DNA from: Sporosarcina sp. P34
Lineage (GTDB): Bacteria; Bacillota; Bacilli; Bacillales_A; Planococcaceae
Direction: 5' to 3'
Assembly (NCBI RefSeq): GCF_002743375.1
Contig: NZ_PDZC01000007.1
Location: 62,001 to 126,000, forward strand
DNA length: 64,000 bases
This document shows, one piece after another, positions 26,269 to 35,175 of this stretch. Both the position numbers and the translations under genes were made by a program. Each line of letters starts with the position of its first letter. Within the stretch, counting starts at the first letter, position 1. The notes under the pieces are model-generated. The model saw only the letters and a list, made by a program, of their open reading frames with translations, was not told where the DNA came from and did not search any database.

Positions 26269-26935
26269 CGCCCCACACCACCTTCACATAACGCGGATTT
26301 TTCGGATCCGCTTCGATTTTCTCTCGGATTTTCCGAATATGCACCGCCACGATATTTTCTGCGTTATACGCCTGCTCATTCCACACTCGTTCATATATTT
26401 CATTAATTGAAAATACGCGTCCTGGATGTTTCATCAGCAGTTCCGTAATTTTGAATTCAATTGGAGTCAGCCGAACAGGTGACCCGTCTACGGTCAGCTC
26501 CTTTTCCTCTTCGTTCAGGACCAGTCCGTTTACTTCAATGACTTTTTGTCCTTCATACGTCCCTAACTGTACATACCGGCGAAGTTGCGATTTCACACGA
26601 GCCATCAATTCAAGCGGATGGAATGGCTTTGTGACATAATCATCTGCACCAACCGATAACCCATGGATTTTATCCGAGTCTTCCACTTTGGCACTCAACA
26701 TAATAATCGGGATATTTTGCGCTTCTCGTATCTTGAATGTTGCCGTAATTCCATCCATATTCGGCATCATAATATCTAAAATCAATAAATGAATTTCATT
26801 CAACGCCAGCAACTCTAACGCTTCTTGACCATCTTTCGCTTTCAATACACGATATCCTTCGTTTCTCAAATAAATCTCAATTCCCTCACGAATTTCCTTA
26901 TCGTCATCTGCTACAAGCACTGTAAACTCTGTCAT
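26246..26935 (-). CDS. OmpR/PhoB-family response regulator
   Basis: A 229-residue regulator with receiver domain (acidic DDD near residue 11, phospho-Asp in LILDIMMPNMDG about 54, Lys in VTKPFHPLEL about 102). A winged helix DNA-binding domain lies at about 130-228 (LTPIEFKITELLMKHPGRVFSINEIYERVW). ATG at 26935 follows GAGGTGA; three extra codons upstream are possible. It pairs with the kinase encoded downstream, with the small membrane protein gene between. Array B of GAGCG words begins about 109 bp upstream of the start codon. Confidence 0.94.
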   Translation of the reverse strand: MTEFTVLVADDDKEIREGIEIYLRNEGYRVLKAKDGQEALELLALNEIHLLILDIMMPNMDGITATFKIREAQNIPIIMLSAKVEDSDKIHGLSVGADDYVTKPFHPLELMARVKSQLRRYVQLGTYEGQKVIEVNGLVLNEEEKELTVDGSPVRLTPIEFKITELLMKHPGRVFSINEIYERVWNEQAYNAENIVAVHIRKIREKIEADPKNPRYVKVVWGVGYKIEK

Positions 26936-27043
26936 GTACGTCACCTCGTCTCACTAATACCTTCATTCTACCACCCTACTCTTAACAAAGACTGAGGATA
27001 AATATGAAGAAAATCTTAAGATGGTTTCGAATGAATTCTTTTG

Positions 27044-27173
27044 TGCTCAATAAATTGCTTCAACCGCTCTTAAAAATCCACGGGTGCTCATAGAACATGG
27101 ACAACCGCTCTATCACGCCACAGAAGCGCTCATAGGACACTTCCAACCGCTCTATGCAACGTCACAACCGCTC
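27044..27173 (-). repeat. Array B: GAGCG/GAGCA words every 20-21 bp
   Basis: Read on the minus strand, GAGCG (CGCTC on plus) starts at plus positions 27065, 27106, 27127, 27148 and 27169. GAGCA variants (TGCTC on plus) lie at 27044 and 27085. Steps are 21, 20, 21, 21, 21, 21. Words alternate TATGAGCG and ATAGAGCG as in array A. The array occupies the region between the divergent response regulator and small protein genes, ending about 10 bp before a TATAAT (27183-27188). Confidence 0.9.
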
Positions 27174-27231
27174 ATAGCAGGTGTATAATCTCCAATAAGA
27201 ATGCCACACTTCTATAATGGAGGTGACGAAC

Positions 27232-27414
27232 ATGCCGAACAAAAAGAATAATAAGAAGAAAAATGAGAACATGCGTGAGGAATATGGTTTTGGATATGAT
27301 TTGAGTCCTGACGATTTTGATGTCATTGGACAGAACGATGCGGCTAAAAATAAAAATGCGAACTCGAAGAAAAACAAGCAGTCGGAAGGTAATCAACCGT
27401 TTAATCCCTCATAA
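27232..27414 (+). CDS. Small Lys/Asn-rich hydrophilic protein
   Basis: A 60-residue basic, low-complexity protein (PNKKNNKKKNENMREE at the N-terminus) with an acidic YGFGYDLSPDDFDVIG centre. It has no Cys or membrane helix. ATG at 27232 is eight bases after GGAGGTGA. Small proteins of this look are common in Bacillales and are sometimes annotated as SspP/Tlp-like or spore-associated; I cannot confirm that. A TATAAT at 27183-27188, adjoining array B, may be its -10 box. A terminator follows the stop. Confidence 0.75.
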   Translation: MPNKKNNKKKNENMREEYGFGYDLSPDDFDVIGQNDAAKNKNANSKKNKQSEGNQPFNPS

Positions 27415-27470
27415 CTTTTAAAGAAGAAAGCATCGTGATCGAATATAATCATTCGCTTTTCATTCATCAC

Positions 27471-27504
27471 AAAAAAGAGCAGCCCATTCTGGCTACTCTT
27501 TTTT
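27471..27504. terminator. Bidirectional intrinsic terminator
   Basis: AAAAAAGAG(C)AGCC...GGCT(A)CTCTTTTTT serves the small plus-strand gene and, in reverse, the minus-strand 58-codon gene. Confidence 0.88.
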
Positions 27505-27558
27505 GTAGTATGTACATCCGTTAACGCGGCTACTCATACAGCAACCCATAGTGTTAAG

Positions 27559-27592
27559 GACCGATGACAGGAATTTCTCATCGGTCTTTTTG
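27559..27592 (+). terminator. Second plus-strand terminator with no gene directly before it
   Basis: GACCGATGA (27559-27567) pairs perfectly with TCATCGGTC (27578-27586), followed by TTTTTG. No coding sequence ends just upstream; it may end a short RNA or act as a backup. Confidence 0.75.
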
Positions 27593-27635
27593 TGAATAAT
27601 GTCTAGTACAACGCACACTATACGTGTACGTCTAC

Positions 27636-27812
27636 TTACAATTCCTGATAATCCCGCTGATAGACTCCGCCGTCTTTCACTTCTGCATGATAAAGTGCTT
27701 TCAATGCAAAGCTTTTCTCTAGCTCATGCTCTTTCATAATGGCTTTTAATTTTCTGTTTAGCTCTGGGCTATGCTTTACGAGCTGAAGCATCTTAGGCTG
27801 TGAATATTGCAT
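27636..27812 (-). CDS. 58-residue small cytosolic protein
   Basis: ATG at 27812 is preceded by GAGGAGGAG at six bases, one of the strongest ribosome sites in the window. The frame has 58 codons to TAA at 27636. The product is charged and helical (KMLQLVKHSPELNRKLKAIM near the N-terminus), with no membrane helix. The family is not recognised. A minus-strand TATACT near 27843-27848 could be its -10 box. The bidirectional terminator at 27471-27504 lies downstream. Its codon use and the ribosome site make it convincing despite its size. Confidence 0.75.
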   Translation of the reverse strand: MQYSQPKMLQLVKHSPELNRKLKAIMKEHELEKSFALKALYHAEVKDGGVYQRDYQEL

Positions 27813-28181
27813 GAAATCTCCTCCTCATTACCTTTGTTTCAATAGTATAACATGGCCACTGTTCCTGTTGTGTGAAAGGAGATTGTTTGTTAAGGTAGAA
27901 ATCATCCATGTGTTTCATGTATACTGTCACATGCACAAGGCGACGTTTTTGGGCAAATATATGAATGGCACTACAGAAACAACTTACATATGCGACGAGA
28001 TGCAAATTTTTTCGTCAATTCTATTTGTATTTGTGATGCATCCGGCAATAGACCGTCGTTTATTTAACGTTTATATGTGCGGTCAAACGGGTACTATCGA
28101 CTGTATATATGCAATTTTACTCTACGGTTTCGATTATGTACTTAGCTCATTTCTTAGACTACATTCTAAATAGGAGGACCT
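27813..28181. other. 369-bp intergenic region between divergent genes
   Basis: This stretch holds the leader and putative promoter of the 58-codon minus gene and the upstream region of the BCCT gene. AT-rich, with no convincing hairpin, repeat or open frame; a chance plus-strand frame across it lacks a ribosome site and a credible protein. Confidence 0.5.
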
Positions 28182-29669
28182 ATGAAAAAAATATCTACAA
28201 CATTTTACATTACATTAGTGACTGTCATATTGGCAGTAGGATACGGCGTCATTGCCCCCACACACTTTGAAGAAATCACGTCTACTATCCAGGACTTTAT
28301 TTCGGATACATTCGGCTGGTATTACTTACTGACCGTCTCCATCTTATTCTTCATTTCGGTATACTTGATATTCAGTCCGACCGGTAAAATCCGATTAGGA
28401 AAGGATAATGACAGACCACAGTTTTCCATGTTTTCATGGCTAGCGATGCTATTTTCTGCTGGTATGGGAATTGGACTCGTGTTCTACGGTGCGGCCGAAC
28501 CTCTTTCGCATTACGCAGTAAGTCCCGCGACACAAGATCCTGAAACAAAAGCCGCTTATAAAGAAGCAATGCAGTCGACATTTTTCCACTGGGGTTTCCA
28601 CGCTTGGTCTGTATATGGCATGACCGCTTTAGTATTGGCATATTTCCAGTTCCGCAAAAGACAACCCGGATTAATCTCTGTTACACTTCGTCCAATTTTT
28701 GGTGATCGAGTAGACGGAAAGCTCGGGACAGTCATTGACGTCTTCGCCATTTTTGCCACTGTTTTCGGTGTGGCGACATCACTTGGATTTGGAGCTGTCC
28801 AAATCAACGCCGGACTCAACTACTTATTCGGTGTATCTATAGGATTCTGGTCCCAGTTCTTTATCATTGCAGTGGTAACGGTATTATTCCTTGCATCTGC
28901 GTGGAGTGGACTTGGAAAAGGAATTAAAATTTTATCAAATGCTAACATGATTTTGGCATTGGCATTATTAGTTTTCATTATCGCACTCGGACCCACATTA
29001 TTGATTTTCAACATGTTCACTGATTCCATCGGTGGCTACTTAGAAAATCTCATTCGTATGAGTTTCCGAACCGCACCACTCACACCGGAAAATCGTGCTT
29101 GGCTCAATGGTTGGACTCTATTCTACTGGTCTTGGTGGATAGCTTGGGCACCATTTGTCGGGATGTTCATAGCCCGCGTATCAAGAGGAAGGACGATTCG
29201 CGAGTTCATGATAGGCGTACTAGTTGTTCCTACTGTGCTCAGTATGATCTGGTTCACAGCATTTGGGACGACAGCAATCGAAACGCAAAAAGCTGGCATC
29301 ATCGACTTAGCTTCGAGTGCAACTGAATTGACGATCTTTGAAATGTTCAGCGAGTTGCCTTTATCATTCATCATATCGCTCATTGCCATCCTGTTGATTA
29401 CATCATTCTTTATCACATCAGCGGATTCCGCTACATTTGTACTCGGCATGCAGTCGTCATACGGTTCATTGACTCCACCGAATAACTTGAAAGTTGTATG
29501 GGGCATCATTCAATCTGCCATCGCAGTCATTCTTTTGTATGTCGGAGGATTGGGCGCACTGCAAAACGTCATCATTATTGCCGCCTTGCCATTCTCCATC
29601 ATACTCATTATGATGGTCGTTTCGCTGTTCAAGTCACTCAAAGATGAAAAAAGTCGAATACAACGATAG
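28182..29669 (+). CDS. BCCT-family betaine/carnitine/choline transporter, OpuD-like
   Basis: A 495-residue protein with twelve predicted helices, typical of sodium-coupled BCCT osmolyte transporters. The family signature helix is WSWWIAWAPFVGMFIARVSR (about residues 312-331). The unwound first sodium-site helix carries SAGMGIGLVFYGAAEP (about 91-106). OpuD of B. subtilis, which imports glycine betaine, is the nearest known type. It is preceded by TAGGAGGACCT and followed by a strong bidirectional terminator. With the OpuC/EgtU-like ABC system at 58.8 kb it suggests salt or osmotic adaptation. Confidence 0.93.
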   Translation: MKKISTTFYITLVTVILAVGYGVIAPTHFEEITSTIQDFISDTFGWYYLLTVSILFFISVYLIFSPTGKIRLGKDNDRPQFSMFSWLAMLFSAGMGIGLVFYGAAEPLSHYAVSPATQDPETKAAYKEAMQSTFFHWGFHAWSVYGMTALVLAYFQFRKRQPGLISVTLRPIFGDRVDGKLGTVIDVFAIFATVFGVATSLGFGAVQINAGLNYLFGVSIGFWSQFFIIAVVTVLFLASAWSGLGKGIKILSNANMILALALLVFIIALGPTLLIFNMFTDSIGGYLENLIRMSFRTAPLTPENRAWLNGWTLFYWSWWIAWAPFVGMFIARVSRGRTIREFMIGVLVVPTVLSMIWFTAFGTTAIETQKAGIIDLASSATELTIFEMFSELPLSFIISLIAILLITSFFITSADSATFVLGMQSSYGSLTPPNNLKVVWGIIQSAIAVILLYVGGLGALQNVIIIAALPFSIILIMMVVSLFKSLKDEKSRIQR

Positions 29670-29674
29670 TAAAG

Positions 29675-29711
29675 TAAAGAACACCGTCGCATTTGCGACG
29701 GTGTTCTTTTC
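29675..29711. terminator. Bidirectional terminator between BCCT and metY
   Basis: AAAGAACACCGTCGC pairs with GCGACGGTGTTCTTT around a four-base loop; A and T tracts flank both sides. Confidence 0.93.
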
Positions 29712-29715
29712 TATA

Positions 29716-30996
29716 TTAGTTTGCTGCTTTTTCGATAGCTTGCTTCAAATCTGCAATAATATCCTCTGCCGACTCCAGCCCTACAGATAAGCGGATTAGC
29801 TCTTCGCTAACACCTGAGTCTTTCAAATCTTCCACAGACAACTGCTGATGAGTTGTGGATGCTGGATGAATGATTAATGACTTTGCATCTCCCACATTCG
29901 CTACATGAGACCAAATTTCTACATTGTCGATTACTTGTCTTCCAGCATCGCGCCCGCCTTTGATACCAAATACGATAATGGAACCATAGCCGTTTTTCAA
30001 ATGTTTATTTGCTAGTTCCGCTGTTGGATGATCTTCTAGACCCGTATATGTCACCCATTCTACTGCCGGGTGTTCTTGCAAGAATGCCGCGACTTTTTGT
30101 GCGTTCTCATTGTGGCGAGGTACGCGTAAGTGAAGGGTTTCCAAACCTTGCAACAAGTTGAATGCACTATCTGGTGACAGACATGGTCCGAAGTCTCTTA
30201 GCAATTGTACGCGCAGTTTCGTTGCGAATGCCGCAGCAGCTGTATCGATTCCGTAACGTAAGCCATGATAGGATTCATCCGGCTCTGTAAAACCTGGGAA
30301 TCTACCTTGCGTCCAATCGAATTTCCCAGCATCCACTGCTACACCACCGATGGTCGTACCGTGTCCGCCAATCCATTTCGTCGCTGAGTGGATCACTACA
30401 TCCGCACCGTACTCGATAGGATTTGATCCATAAGGTGACGGGAATGTATTATCTACTAGTAATGGAATGCCATTATCATGTGCGATGTTCGCAACGGCTT
30501 CGACGTCAAGAACTTGCAAACTCGGGTTACCGATGGTTTCTGCAAACAACGCTTTCGTTTTATCCGTAATAGCTGCCTCAAAGTTCTTTGGATCAGACGC
30601 GTCAACAAACTTCACGTTGATGCCATAGCGTGGTAATGTCACGGCGAATAAGTTGTATGTGCCACCGTAAAGATTGCTGGCTGCCACGATTTCATCGCCA
30701 GCTTCAGCGATGTTCATAATAGAGAAAGCAATCGCCGCCATTCCAGAAGACAACGCCACTGCAGCGGATCCACCTTCTAACTGTGCGACACGCTCTTCAA
30801 AGACAGCTACTGTCGGGTTCGTAATTCTTGTATAGATATTGCCGGCTTCTTTCAAGGCAAATAAGTTTTGTGCGTGCTCCGTGTCTCTGAATACATAAGA
30901 AGTCGTACGATGAATCGGCAAGGCACGTGAGCCTGTTTCGGGATCCGGCTTTTGCCCTCCGTGTAATAATATCGTTTCTGGCTGTAAATTCGTCAT
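29716..30996 (-). CDS. metY: O-acetylhomoserine sulfhydrylase (MetY type)
   Basis: A 426-residue PLP enzyme of the Cys/Met metabolism family. The Schiff-base lysine lies in [18 protein letters not shown] (about residue 205). The substrate-phosphate loop ALSSGMAA is near 80 and [11 protein letters not shown] near 160. The length is that of MetY rather than the shorter MetB/MetC. It makes homocysteine from O-acetylhomoserine and sulfide. ATG at 30996 is chosen because GGGG sits at proper distance; ATG at 31002 is too close. It is under a SAM riboswitch, as expected for methionine synthesis. The nearby cst operon also handles sulfide. Confidence 0.93.
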   Translation of the reverse strand: MTNLQPETILLHGGQKPDPETGSRALPIHRTTSYVFRDTEHAQNLFALKEAGNIYTRITNPTVAVFEERVAQLEGGSAAVALSSGMAAIAFSIMNIAEAGDEIVAASNLYGGTYNLFAVTLPRYGINVKFVDASDPKNFEAAITDKTKALFAETIGNPSLQVLDVEAVANIAHDNGIPLLVDNTFPSPYGSNPIEYGADVVIHSATKWIGGHGTTIGGVAVDAGKFDWTQGRFPGFTEPDESYHGLRYGIDTAAAAFATKLRVQLLRDFGPCLSPDSAFNLLQGLETLHLRVPRHNENAQKVAAFLQEHPAVEWVTYTGLEDHPTAELANKHLKNGYGSIIVFGIKGGRDAGRQVIDNVEIWSHVANVGDAKSLIIHPASTTHQQLSVEDLKDSGVSEELIRLSVGLESAEDIIADLKQAIEKAAN

Positions 30997-31101
30997 AACC
31001 ATTCCCCTTTTTTATGTATTGATGGAACACCGAAACTCCTCGGACAACTTCCTCCTAGAACTAGACAAGAAAAACACAAGAGGACGATTCGCTAAGTACA
31101 G

Positions 31102-31134
31102 AAAAAGCCATCTTCCATAATAAGAAGAGGGCTC
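31102..31134 (-). terminator. SAM-riboswitch-controlled terminator
   Basis: On the minus strand AGCCCTCTTC pairs with GAAGATGGCT and TTTTT follows. It stands between the S-box aptamer and metY. Confidence 0.9.
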
Positions 31135-31149
31135 TGCTTTCGCTCATTC

Positions 31150-31257
31150 CTCCCTTATCTTCCAAACTATTGAAAGTTTGTAGGAAGTAGCACCTTTGCT
31201 TTCGCCGGTTGCCGGGCATCACAGGGCCTAATCCCTCCGCCTCTCTTGATAAGAGTA
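31150..31257 (-). promoter_or_regulatory. SAM-I riboswitch (S box)
   Basis: The minus strand reads CTTATCAAGAGAGGCGGAGG, then GGCCCTGTGATGCCCGGCAACC, then the AAGGTGCTACTTCC segment and a closing GATAAGGG strand. These are the S-box hallmarks in the right order. SAM binding should favour the terminator and shut off metY. Confidence 0.96.
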
Positions 31258-31384
31258 TGTCTATTCGTTTTCCATCGTTGAAAAATAGTATACGGCTATT
31301 CCTAGTCTATTGCAAGGTAATTTAATCGAATGTTTTGAAATCCGTAGTACTTTCAATACTTTGCAATGAACGTAGGATAAGTGA

Positions 31385-31562
31385 AGGCACCGTTGATCGA
31401 CGTTCCAGGCGGACGCTTTCCCGAGGGCGTGGCTTGAGCCAAGCGAACAGCGAAGGGTTCGCTTTGCCGTATTTCTGTGTACTCTGCAGAAATTAAGGCA
31501 CCTGTCCAGGGTCTCGAACTCACGATGATCCTCTGGGAGTCGCCGCCTTCCACTTACGATCA
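31385..31562. repeat. Palindromic dispersed element, copy 3
   Basis: GATCGACGTTCCAGGCGGACG at the left pairs imperfectly with CGCCGCCTTCCACTTACGATC at the right. Inner segments GCGTGGCTTGAGCC and GGTTCGCTTTG give further stems. It shares the GGCGGACGCTTTCC and GAGTCGCCGCC words with the other copies. The gap from the riboswitch to the TauE gene holds only this copy and a terminator. Confidence 0.7.
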
Positions 31563-31708
31563 ACTAGTTTACGTCATTGATTATTTTACGTATTATGTTT
31601 TACACATTTACTAAACGAAGGCGCATTTCCTGTCTGCTTCTCATTGCGAGAGCTACCTACAAGAGCCGAAGTGCATTTAATGATGTTCCACTTATGACTT
31701 CACCAAAA

Positions 31709-31751
31709 AAATCGCCAGCACATGTTCATTGAACAATGTGCTGGCGATTGT
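31709..31751 (-). terminator. Intrinsic terminator of the cst-like operon
   Basis: A long stem (ATCGCCAGCACAT... with ...ATGTGCTGGCGAT) is followed on the minus strand by seven T; it lies just after the TauE stop codon. Confidence 0.92.
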
Positions 31752-31757
31752 GATTGG

Positions 31758-32534
31758 TTAGAATATGTCCCACCATATTTTCACAGCGGAAGCCATGATG
31801 AGTACAGCTAGAATGCTTTGTAGTACTTTGGTGTTTACTTTCCCGCTCACTTTTACACCGATTGGAGCGGCAATGATGCTAGCGATAATCATAACGACAG
31901 CTGGTCCATAGGGTACTTGGCCTGTTAAGAGCTTGCCTGATGCCGAGCCCACCGATGACAACAACGTAATCGCTAGTGATGTAGCAATCGTGACGCGTGT
32001 GGGTATTTTTAATATCACGAGCATAATCGGTACCATGATGAATGCGCCGCCAGCTCCGACGATTCCAGCCGCCAAGCCGACGATAAAGGCGGCACTCGAA
32101 GCAATGAAGCGATTGAAAGTAATTTCATCGATCGGCTGATTGTCGAGGTCTTTTTTTGGTATAACCATCATAATTGCCGCCACGACAGCTAGAATACCGT
32201 AGATTACGTTGACCGTAGCTTCTGAAAGCATACTAGACCCAGCACCGCCAAGTACACTGCCGACTAATACACTGATTCCCATATAGAGAACAAGTGGCTT
32301 CAAGATCAGATTACTCTTTCTATACGCTAAAACGCCTGAAAGTGATGCAAAGAAAACTTCCACTGCAGTAATTCCGGCTACTTCATGTGGTGTAAATGCA
32401 GCAAAACCAAGTAATGCAGGAATAAATAGTAACATTGGATATTTGATTATTGCGCCACCGATTCCCATCATACCCGAAAGGAACGAGCCGACGAAGCCAA
32501 TGAGGAAGATCGTGATGATAAATGGAATTGTCAT
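31758..32534 (-). CDS. TauE/SafE-family sulfite or organosulfonate exporter
   Basis: A 258-residue membrane protein with about eight helices and the two TauE half-repeats (GSFLSGMMGIGGAIIKYPML near residue 14; VGLAAGIVGAGGAFIMVPIM near 148). In the staphylococcal cst operon a TauE protein exports sulfite or thiosulfate-type products made from persulfides. Its place as last gene of a CstR-type operon fits that role. ATG at 32534 follows GGGAGG. Substrate specificity is inferred from context. Confidence 0.88.
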   Translation of the reverse strand: MTIPFIITIFLIGFVGSFLSGMMGIGGAIIKYPMLLFIPALLGFAAFTPHEVAGITAVEVFFASLSGVLAYRKSNLILKPLVLYMGISVLVGSVLGGAGSSMLSEATVNVIYGILAVVAAIMMVIPKKDLDNQPIDEITFNRFIASSAAFIVGLAAGIVGAGGAFIMVPIMLVILKIPTRVTIATSLAITLLSSVGSASGKLLTGQVPYGPAVVMIIASIIAAPIGVKVSGKVNTKVLQSILAVLIMASAVKIWWDIF

Positions 32535-32591
32535 GATGTCCTCCCTTCTTCCCAACGAAAGAGGGAGACAGCCATTCCCTCTATCCTTAGT

Positions 32592-32819
32592 TTATCCTTT
32601 TTGGATCCAGAATTTAAAGACATCAGACTCTTGTTGCTGATCTTTTATTTCATGATTGCCAGAAGCGGCCCATGCTGTCAGGTCGGATACTGATCCTTTG
32701 TCTGTCGTATGAATCTCAAGAACTTCTCCTGTTTGCATATCTTTCATTGCTTTCTTTGCCCGTACAATTGGCATTGGACATGCCAGGCCTTTTGCATCTA
32801 AAAACGTTGTTGTATTCAT
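32592..32819 (-). CDS. TusA-family sulfur carrier
   Basis: A 75-residue TusA-fold protein with the sulfur-binding motif GLACPMPIV (Cys about residue 13). The TusA cysteine accepts persulfide sulfur and passes it to partners. It lies between the rhodanese-MBL gene and the TauE gene of the cst-like operon. ATG at 32819 follows AAAGGAGA. A second TusA domain in this operon is fused to a rhodanese (33983-34561). Confidence 0.92.
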   Translation of the reverse strand: MNTTTFLDAKGLACPMPIVRAKKAMKDMQTGEVLEIHTTDKGSVSDLTAWAASGNHEIKDQQQESDVFKFWIQKG

Positions 32820-32864
32820 ATATATCTTCTCCTTTAAATTTTTCATATAAATAAAATTTACTAT

Positions 32865-33986
32865 TTACCGGACCGCACAGCGATTCGGGCCAATCTCCAT
32901 CTCGCGTTGCGTTTCCTCGTCAGGCTGGATCTTGCCCATGTTCGTCAGACGAATTTCCTCGTATGCGTTAGGCTGTGGAGGCAAGTTCCCTGTGACTAAC
33001 TCTCTGAACTCTTTTTCATCCTCAATGTTCAAACCGTGATTTTGCTCATACAATACGCCGAGCTTCTCCGACACGCTACCGTCTTCATTCAACTCATCTA
33101 TAATCATGAAGTGAGCTGGTAAGACAGTTAAATCCTTCGATAATTTTTTATAACGGCTATACAAAGACTCACGCAAGTCACCTACCCAATCTTCTGCTAA
33201 ACCTGCTAAATCAGGGCGTCCAATCGAATCAATGAACAGAATATCACCTGTCATCAAATAGCTGTCGTCCACGATAAGTGAGGTCGAACCAATGGTGTGT
33301 CCTGGCGAATAAAGCGCTTGAATATCAATTCGTGTGTCACCTATCTGAATAGACATATCGCCTTCTAATGCAGCATATTCAAATACTACCTCTTCGGCAT
33401 CTTTCGGTGGCAGCCAATACGTTGCACCCATTGTTTTTGCGATCTGCCGACCACCTGAAATATGATCCGCATGCAAGTGAGTATCGAATACGTTTGTAAT
33501 CTTCACACCGCGCTGCTTGGCAAAGTCCGTGAACACATTTGTCATACGTGTAGCATCAATGATTGCTGCTTCTCCACCCGACATGACCATGTAGGAAAGA
33601 CATCCTTTACCAAGACGAACGAATTGATATAGCTCCCCACCCGATTTTAAATCGGCAATTTTCACAGGCTCAAGATACTCACTCCATGCTTTCATTCCAC
33701 CTAAAAGATAACCTACTGAGAAACCTGCTTCTTCAAGAATTTCTGCCATTAGGATGGACGAACCTTCTTTTGCACAGACAACTAAGATTTCTTCATCTTT
33801 TGGCAATTGATCTTCAATTTCTTCAATGCCATCCAATAAATCAAAGTATGGCACGTTTAAATGGCGTACTCGCTCTCCTTCGATTTTCCAATCCTCGAAT
33901 GCATCTGTATTTCGCACATCTAAAATGAATAATGATTCTTTCGCAATTACACTCTTTGCTACTTCACTTGATTGAATGATTCTCAT
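32865..33986 (-). CDS. Rhodanese-MBL fusion, CstB-like persulfide dioxygenase
   Basis: A 373-residue protein. Residues 1-110 form a rhodanese-like domain with a Cys-containing loop (VVCAKEGSS). Residues about 115-330 form an ETHE1-type MBL domain with [19 protein letters not shown] and MTGDILFID metal ligands. Such enzymes oxidise low-molecular-weight persulfides to sulfite, and thiosulfate with a rhodanese. Staphylococcal CstB has the MBL domain first and rhodanese domains after it and is longer; here the order is reversed. Its ATG overlaps the upstream TusA-rhodanese stop by 4 bp. Confidence 0.9.
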   Translation of the reverse strand: MRIIQSSEVAKSVIAKESLFILDVRNTDAFEDWKIEGERVRHLNVPYFDLLDGIEEIEDQLPKDEEILVVCAKEGSSILMAEILEEAGFSVGYLLGGMKAWSEYLEPVKIADLKSGGELYQFVRLGKGCLSYMVMSGGEAAIIDATRMTNVFTDFAKQRGVKITNVFDTHLHADHISGGRQIAKTMGATYWLPPKDAEEVVFEYAALEGDMSIQIGDTRIDIQALYSPGHTIGSTSLIVDDSYLMTGDILFIDSIGRPDLAGLAEDWVGDLRESLYSRYKKLSKDLTVLPAHFMIIDELNEDGSVSEKLGVLYEQNHGLNIEDEKEFRELVTGNLPPQPNAYEEIRLTNMGKIQPDEETQREMEIGPNRCAVR

Positions 33987-34561
33987 GAATTCATACCCCC
34001 TGCTGTATTTTCCGTCTCGCCGTTCCACTTCGACATGCCAGGAATGACATTCGAGACACGTTCAAATCCATGTGCGACTAGTTTTTGACACGCCATATCA
34101 CTGCGGTTACCTGTTCGGCATACAACGTAAAATTTCTTGTTCTGGTCCAAATACTCCATACGTTCATCCAACTGACCAAGTGGTATAGATTGGGCGCCAG
34201 GAATATGCGCAAATGCATATTCGACTTCTTCCCGGACATCTAGTAACACTGCGTCAGGTTGTTGCAGTTGGTCCATCAACTGACTGTTGTCAACCGTAAC
34301 CGGATATTCTTTTTGTGACTGATCTTCCTGGCCCGATTTTCGTACGAAGTGGCGCCAGACATCCGCCTCCTTCACATGACCAACGTATTGATGTCCCACA
34401 CTTTCCGTCCATGCCTGCAAATCTGCTGTTGTACCTGAATCTGTAGATTGAACTTCGAGCACTTGACCATCTTCCATATCTTTCATCATCTTTCTCGTCT
34501 TCACAATGGGCATCGGACAGGCAAGACCTTTTGCATCCAACACGTTATCTGACTGAATCAT
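33983..34561 (-). CDS. TusA-rhodanese fusion, CstA-like sulfurtransferase
   Basis: The 192-residue protein has an N-terminal TusA domain with [13 protein letters not shown] (Cys about 15). A C-terminal rhodanese domain follows, with [18 protein letters not shown] and the active loop VVCRTGNRS (Cys about 155). It is related to CstA of S. aureus, a multi-domain sulfurtransferase that also combines these domain types. ATG at 34561 follows GGAGGAAT. It is coupled to the CstB-like gene. A CsoR-family-type palindrome lies just upstream (34574-34589). Confidence 0.9.
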   Translation of the reverse strand: MIQSDNVLDAKGLACPMPIVKTRKMMKDMEDGQVLEVQSTDSGTTADLQAWTESVGHQYVGHVKEADVWRHFVRKSGQEDQSQKEYPVTVDNSQLMDQLQQPDAVLLDVREEVEYAFAHIPGAQSIPLGQLDERMEYLDQNKKFYVVCRTGNRSDMACQKLVAHGFERVSNVIPGMSKWNGETENTAGGMNS

Positions 34562-34573
34562 GGTATTCCTCCT

Positions 34574-34589
34574 ATACACCCTAGGGTAT
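34574..34589. promoter_or_regulatory. CstR-type operator, copy 1
   Basis: ATACACCCTAGGGTAT is a GC-centred palindrome with ATAC/GTAT ends, the form bound by CsoR/CstR repressors. It lies 12 bp before the TusA-rhodanese start codon. Confidence 0.6.
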
Positions 34590-34606
34590 TTGTTTTTGCA
34601 AAAAAA

Positions 34607-35086
34607 TTAAATAAATAAGTTCACTTGACCGTCTTGTGCTTCTCCTAAGTAAGCCGCTACACCGCCATACTCAACTTCTTTCAAAAGTTCTATTTCACCT
34701 AGGCCTAGTAAATCCATGGTCATCGTACAAGCGATCAACTTCACATCTTGCTCCACTGCCATATCGATTAGTTGTGGTAATGTCATCGCATTATGCTTTT
34801 TCATCACGTGCTTAATCATCTTCGGACCCATTCCTGCAAAGTTCATTTGAGATAATCCCAGTTTATCCGCTCCACGCGGCATCATGTTTCCAAAAAGTTT
34901 TTCAATAAAATTCTTATTATTTTTAATAGGTTCATCTTTTCGCAATGCGTTCAATCCCCAGAATGTATGGAAAATGGTTACCTCATGATCATACGCCGCT
35001 GCGCCGTTTGCGATAATGTAAGCCGCCATCGCCTTATCATAATCTCCACTAAATAATACGATCGTCGTTTTCTTTTGCTCCGTCAT
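34607..35086 (-). CDS. DsrE/DsrF/DrsH-like family protein
   Basis: A 159-residue alpha/beta protein of the DsrE family. It starts with TTIVLFSGDYDKAMAAYIIA and carries a conserved Cys in LIACTMTMDLLG (about residue 122), the position that carries persulfide sulfur in DsrE2-type proteins. It is encoded second in the cst-like operon, between CstR and the TusA-rhodanese gene. Such proteins hand sulfur to TusA domains. The likely ribosome site is GAAGGGA. A role as a sulfur relay within this operon is inference from context. Confidence 0.88.
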   Translation of the reverse strand: MTEQKKTTIVLFSGDYDKAMAAYIIANGAAAYDHEVTIFHTFWGLNALRKDEPIKNNKNFIEKLFGNMMPRGADKLGLSQMNFAGMGPKMIKHVMKKHNAMTLPQLIDMAVEQDVKLIACTMTMDLLGLGEIELLKEVEYGGVAAYLGEAQDGQVNLFI

Positions 35087-35123
35087 ATTCTCGATCCCTT
35101 CTATTTGAAAATTACTTTACTAA

Positions 35124-35139
35124 ATACCTATAGGGGTAT
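35124..35139. promoter_or_regulatory. CstR-type operator, copy 2
   Basis: ATACCTATAGGGGTAT, between cstR and the DsrE gene, has the ATACC...GGTAT palindromic form of CsoR-family operators. Confidence 0.65.
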
Positions 35140-35175
35140 ATTATATGTTGTAAAAAAAGAGTCAAGCGATATTGC

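Noticed and set aside
27811..28173. 120-codon plus-strand frame upstream of the BCCT gene
   Set aside because: Poor composition and no ribosome site; it covers the leader of a convincing minus-strand gene.
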